Shown piece by piece: positions 62,301 to 64,000 of a DNA stretch of 64,000 bases. The notes beneath the pieces are model-generated. The model made no database searches, was not told where the DNA came from, and saw only the letters and a program-made list of their open reading frames with translations. Origin of the DNA: Lineus longissimus (taxonomy: Eukaryota; Nemertea; Pilidiophora; Heteronemertea; Lineidae); contig NC_088310.1 of NCBI RefSeq assembly GCF_910592395.1, positions 26,305,491 to 26,369,490 of the forward strand. The letters are read 5' to 3'. Each line of letters begins with the position of its first letter. The stretch's first letter is position 1. The translations under genes and the position numbers were made by a program.

Positions 62301-64000
62301 GAGGTCATGCTGAAAAACAAACTAAGATCATTAGTAAGTACAAAAATTTACAGGTAATCAATTGATTTTGCCGATGTTTTTATCAAACATATGGTGGCAT
62401 AATATGGTTCAAGGTGGCCGACTTGCAATCCAATGGCATTGTGGCCAATTGTATCTGCTTTGGATGTTGTGATCTCAGGAGAGATGTCCTCTAACGGAGG
62501 TCTATCATAGAGTTTACCAAGAATGAATCGAGACTATTCTTGATGACTTTTAACTTTCCGTTTCAGGCATTACCATGTATATCTACTGGCATTTATGGTA
62601 AGTTAGTTAATCAAATGTAAACTAGATGGAGTTTGTGCATGAGGTCTTCAAAGTCTTGTCCTCTCATGTCTATATAGAGTCACTTGTCACTTTCTAGCAT
62701 AAATTAGGATCTCTGGTCTCTGGATGAGTCCGGACACTGGCATTACGAACCTGGGGAGTGCTACTTGGGTGAAGGCAAGACATTCTTTGCTGTGCCTCAA
62801 ACAGTGGGCAGTCTTGGAGGGTGTGGTGTATGGTCTTCTTCTAGTCTACATGAGCACTAAATGTATGAAGTGGTTGCCACGATGATGTGGCCTTCCTTCC
62901 ACTTCATTTTTCAAAGGGAACCAATAATAGACGATGGCATATTTGACATCGGTTTTTTTTTCTTGATGACATAATCTAATGATGTTGTTTGCAGGTTATC
63001 CTAATGAAGATGCTGCTGTAGTTGCTATGGAAACAGTCCGGATGTTTTTGGAAGAGCATGGCGATAAAGTGAGTGATAGTTTCGACACTCTCGTAAACCT
63101 AGATGGGTTTTTTTTAAAGCAGAAAATTACTTGATTAACTGATTTAGAAGTGGCATGCATGTGATTTCTCTTGTGATTTCTCATATTTCAGGTTGATCGA
63201 ATTATCTTCTGCCTCTTCCTTGAGAAGGATGTAAATATCTACAGTGAATTTATGCCACAGTACTTCCCATTAGAGAGTGAAAAAGGTGTGGAGTCTGATA
63301 CTAACTTTATTGTCTTGACTGCTCCAAGTTCCGAGTCCGCATTCATTGGTTTTCTTGGTGAATACTCTCATGGTCACCAATTGATTAGTATTGGTAAAAT
63401 GGTTGGGCAGAAGACTTCTGTCAGGCTACTTGTACTGAAGGTGTGCAGTACAAAGTTTGTAAGTTTTTATCCTGTACTTTTAGAGAAATCGAAGCTTGTG
63501 TAACCACCCTGTCTTGACACGCCTGAAAATTAATCCTATTGTTTGATAGGTGTGCTGGTGGTGTATGAAGTAGGCTGTATTCAGGGTTGGATTGCCTGCG
63601 AACATCGTTAGTCGCATGGGTACCCCATATTTCCCCTATTCTACTTCTATTTTACATGTGTGTTTTCAGAAGTCGAATCCGATCAGGTGGTGGAAGACAC
63701 AGAACAGCAAGACCAAGATAATCACGAGACAAAAGGAGGTTCAGAACCCACACCAGAAAGTGAGGCAGAGCCCAAGCCAGAAACTGGCACGGAACCAAAG
63801 CCAGAAAGCGTGACAGAACCCAAGCCAGAAAAAAATGGGACAGAACCCAAGCCAGAGAATGGGACAGATTCCAAGCCAGAAACGGGGACAGAACCAAAGC
63901 CAGAAAGCGTGACAGAACCCAAGCCAGAAAGCGTGACAGAACCCAAGCCAGAAAATGAGACAGAACCCAAGCCAGAAACTAAGACAGAAAGGTCATCTGG
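59400..64000 (+). CDS. MACROD: MACROD1/2-like macrodomain ADP-ribosylhydrolase, 10 exons visible, 3' end outside window
   Basis: Exons: 59400-59922, 60293-60415, 60669-60806, 61036-61131, 61877-61897, 62230-62333, 62567-62597, 62995-63068, 63192-63285, 63670->64000; phases agree. The 150-residue N-terminus is basic and hydrophobic ([20 protein letters not shown]), mitochondrial-like as in MACROD1. Then comes [15 protein letters not shown], followed by the macrodomain: [37 protein letters not shown] (NAAN at 250-253, GGGGVDG at 258-264, the ADP-ribose loop and catalytic Asn region), [23 protein letters not shown] and PQYFPLES. The family removes mono-ADP-ribose from acidic residues and hydrolyses O-acetyl-ADP-ribose. 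The last visible exon encodes repeated TEPKPES-like acidic units, recalling the MACROD2 tail. Reading through the weak donor at 63285 gives an alternative tail ending at 63503. Confidence 0.93.
61276..61738. mobile_element. About 460-base MITE in a MACROD intron
   Basis: The ends are inverted copies (ccgtattttccgg) flanked by TA on both sides. The interior has several gtgcgggtcttgcgtgg or gtgcgggtcat motifs and no coding capacity. TA duplication fits a Tc1/mariner-type mobiliser, but the family is not assigned. Confidence 0.75.
63745..63990 (+). repeat. MACROD: Coding minisatellite encoding TEPKPES-type units
   Basis: About nine units of mostly 27 bases (ccagaaagcgtgacagaacc-like) encode variants of ES/V-TEPKP within the C-terminal acidic tail. 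One unit carries an extra codon (EKNGTEPKP). Confidence 0.85.

Overview
This is intron-rich animal DNA. It carries single-copy metazoan genes with GT-AG introns, AATAAA polyadenylation signals, and abundant minisatellites, tRNA-derived SINE-like sequences and small inverted-repeat elements. A ciliary gene (DRC7), a fungal-type cysteine synthase that vertebrates lack, and a repeat with flank, core repeats, microsatellite and hairpin like bivalve 'pearl' elements suggest a marine invertebrate, possibly a lophotrochozoan. The sequence alone does not fix the phylum.

Seven genes are recognisable and were spliced by hand with phase checks. (1) PHF10/SAYP, minus strand, 1-8384, runs off the left edge. 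It is a PBAF chromatin-remodelling subunit with a SAY domain and paired PHD fingers. (2) A single-coding-exon bZIP factor, plus, 8500-9435, is divergent from PHF10 with 115 bases between start codons. (3) MUS81, plus, 17287-23734, 18 exons, is a structure-specific DNA nuclease with an unusually long central region. (4) DRC7/CCDC135, minus, 25045-30353, 14 exons, is part of the nexin-dynein regulatory complex of motile cilia. (5) RALGAPB, plus, 31389-49244, at least 28 coding exons, is the beta subunit of the Ral GTPase-activating complex. (6) A PLP-dependent cysteine synthase with a mitochondrial-type leader, minus, 52499-55997, has 12 exons. (7) A MACROD1/2-like ADP-ribosylhydrolase, plus, starts at 59400 and runs off the right edge. 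Pairs 1/2, 4/5 and 6/7 are head to head; 3/4 and 5/6 converge. The genes share no evident pathway; MUS81, PHF10 and MACROD are nuclear or stress-linked, but this looks like ordinary gene order.

The main accessory region is 9.7-16.8 kb, between the bZIP gene and MUS81. It holds a foldback element, three minisatellite families (about 68, 57 and 83 bases per unit), and two direct copies of a composite module (68-mer array, AT-rich junction, palindromic 57-mer array, unique tail). The second copy is preceded by a fragment of a retrotransposon restriction-like endonuclease domain. Other repeats of note are a pearl-like element lodged in a 31-base minisatellite in a PHF10 intron (3.8-5.0 kb); a 57-base, 8-unit minisatellite in a RALGAPB intron whose units each carry an in-frame acceptor-like site; a perfect 31-base-pair hairpin with AATAAA in its loop (50.4 kb); and a 3.1 kb element with about 340-base terminal inverted repeats that sits between the start codons of cysteine synthase and MACROD (56.2-59.3 kb).

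I found no prokaryotic-style operon, defence locus or CRISPR array. The most unusual signals are structural: the composite minisatellite modules, the exon-compatible minisatellite and the promoter-splitting transposon.
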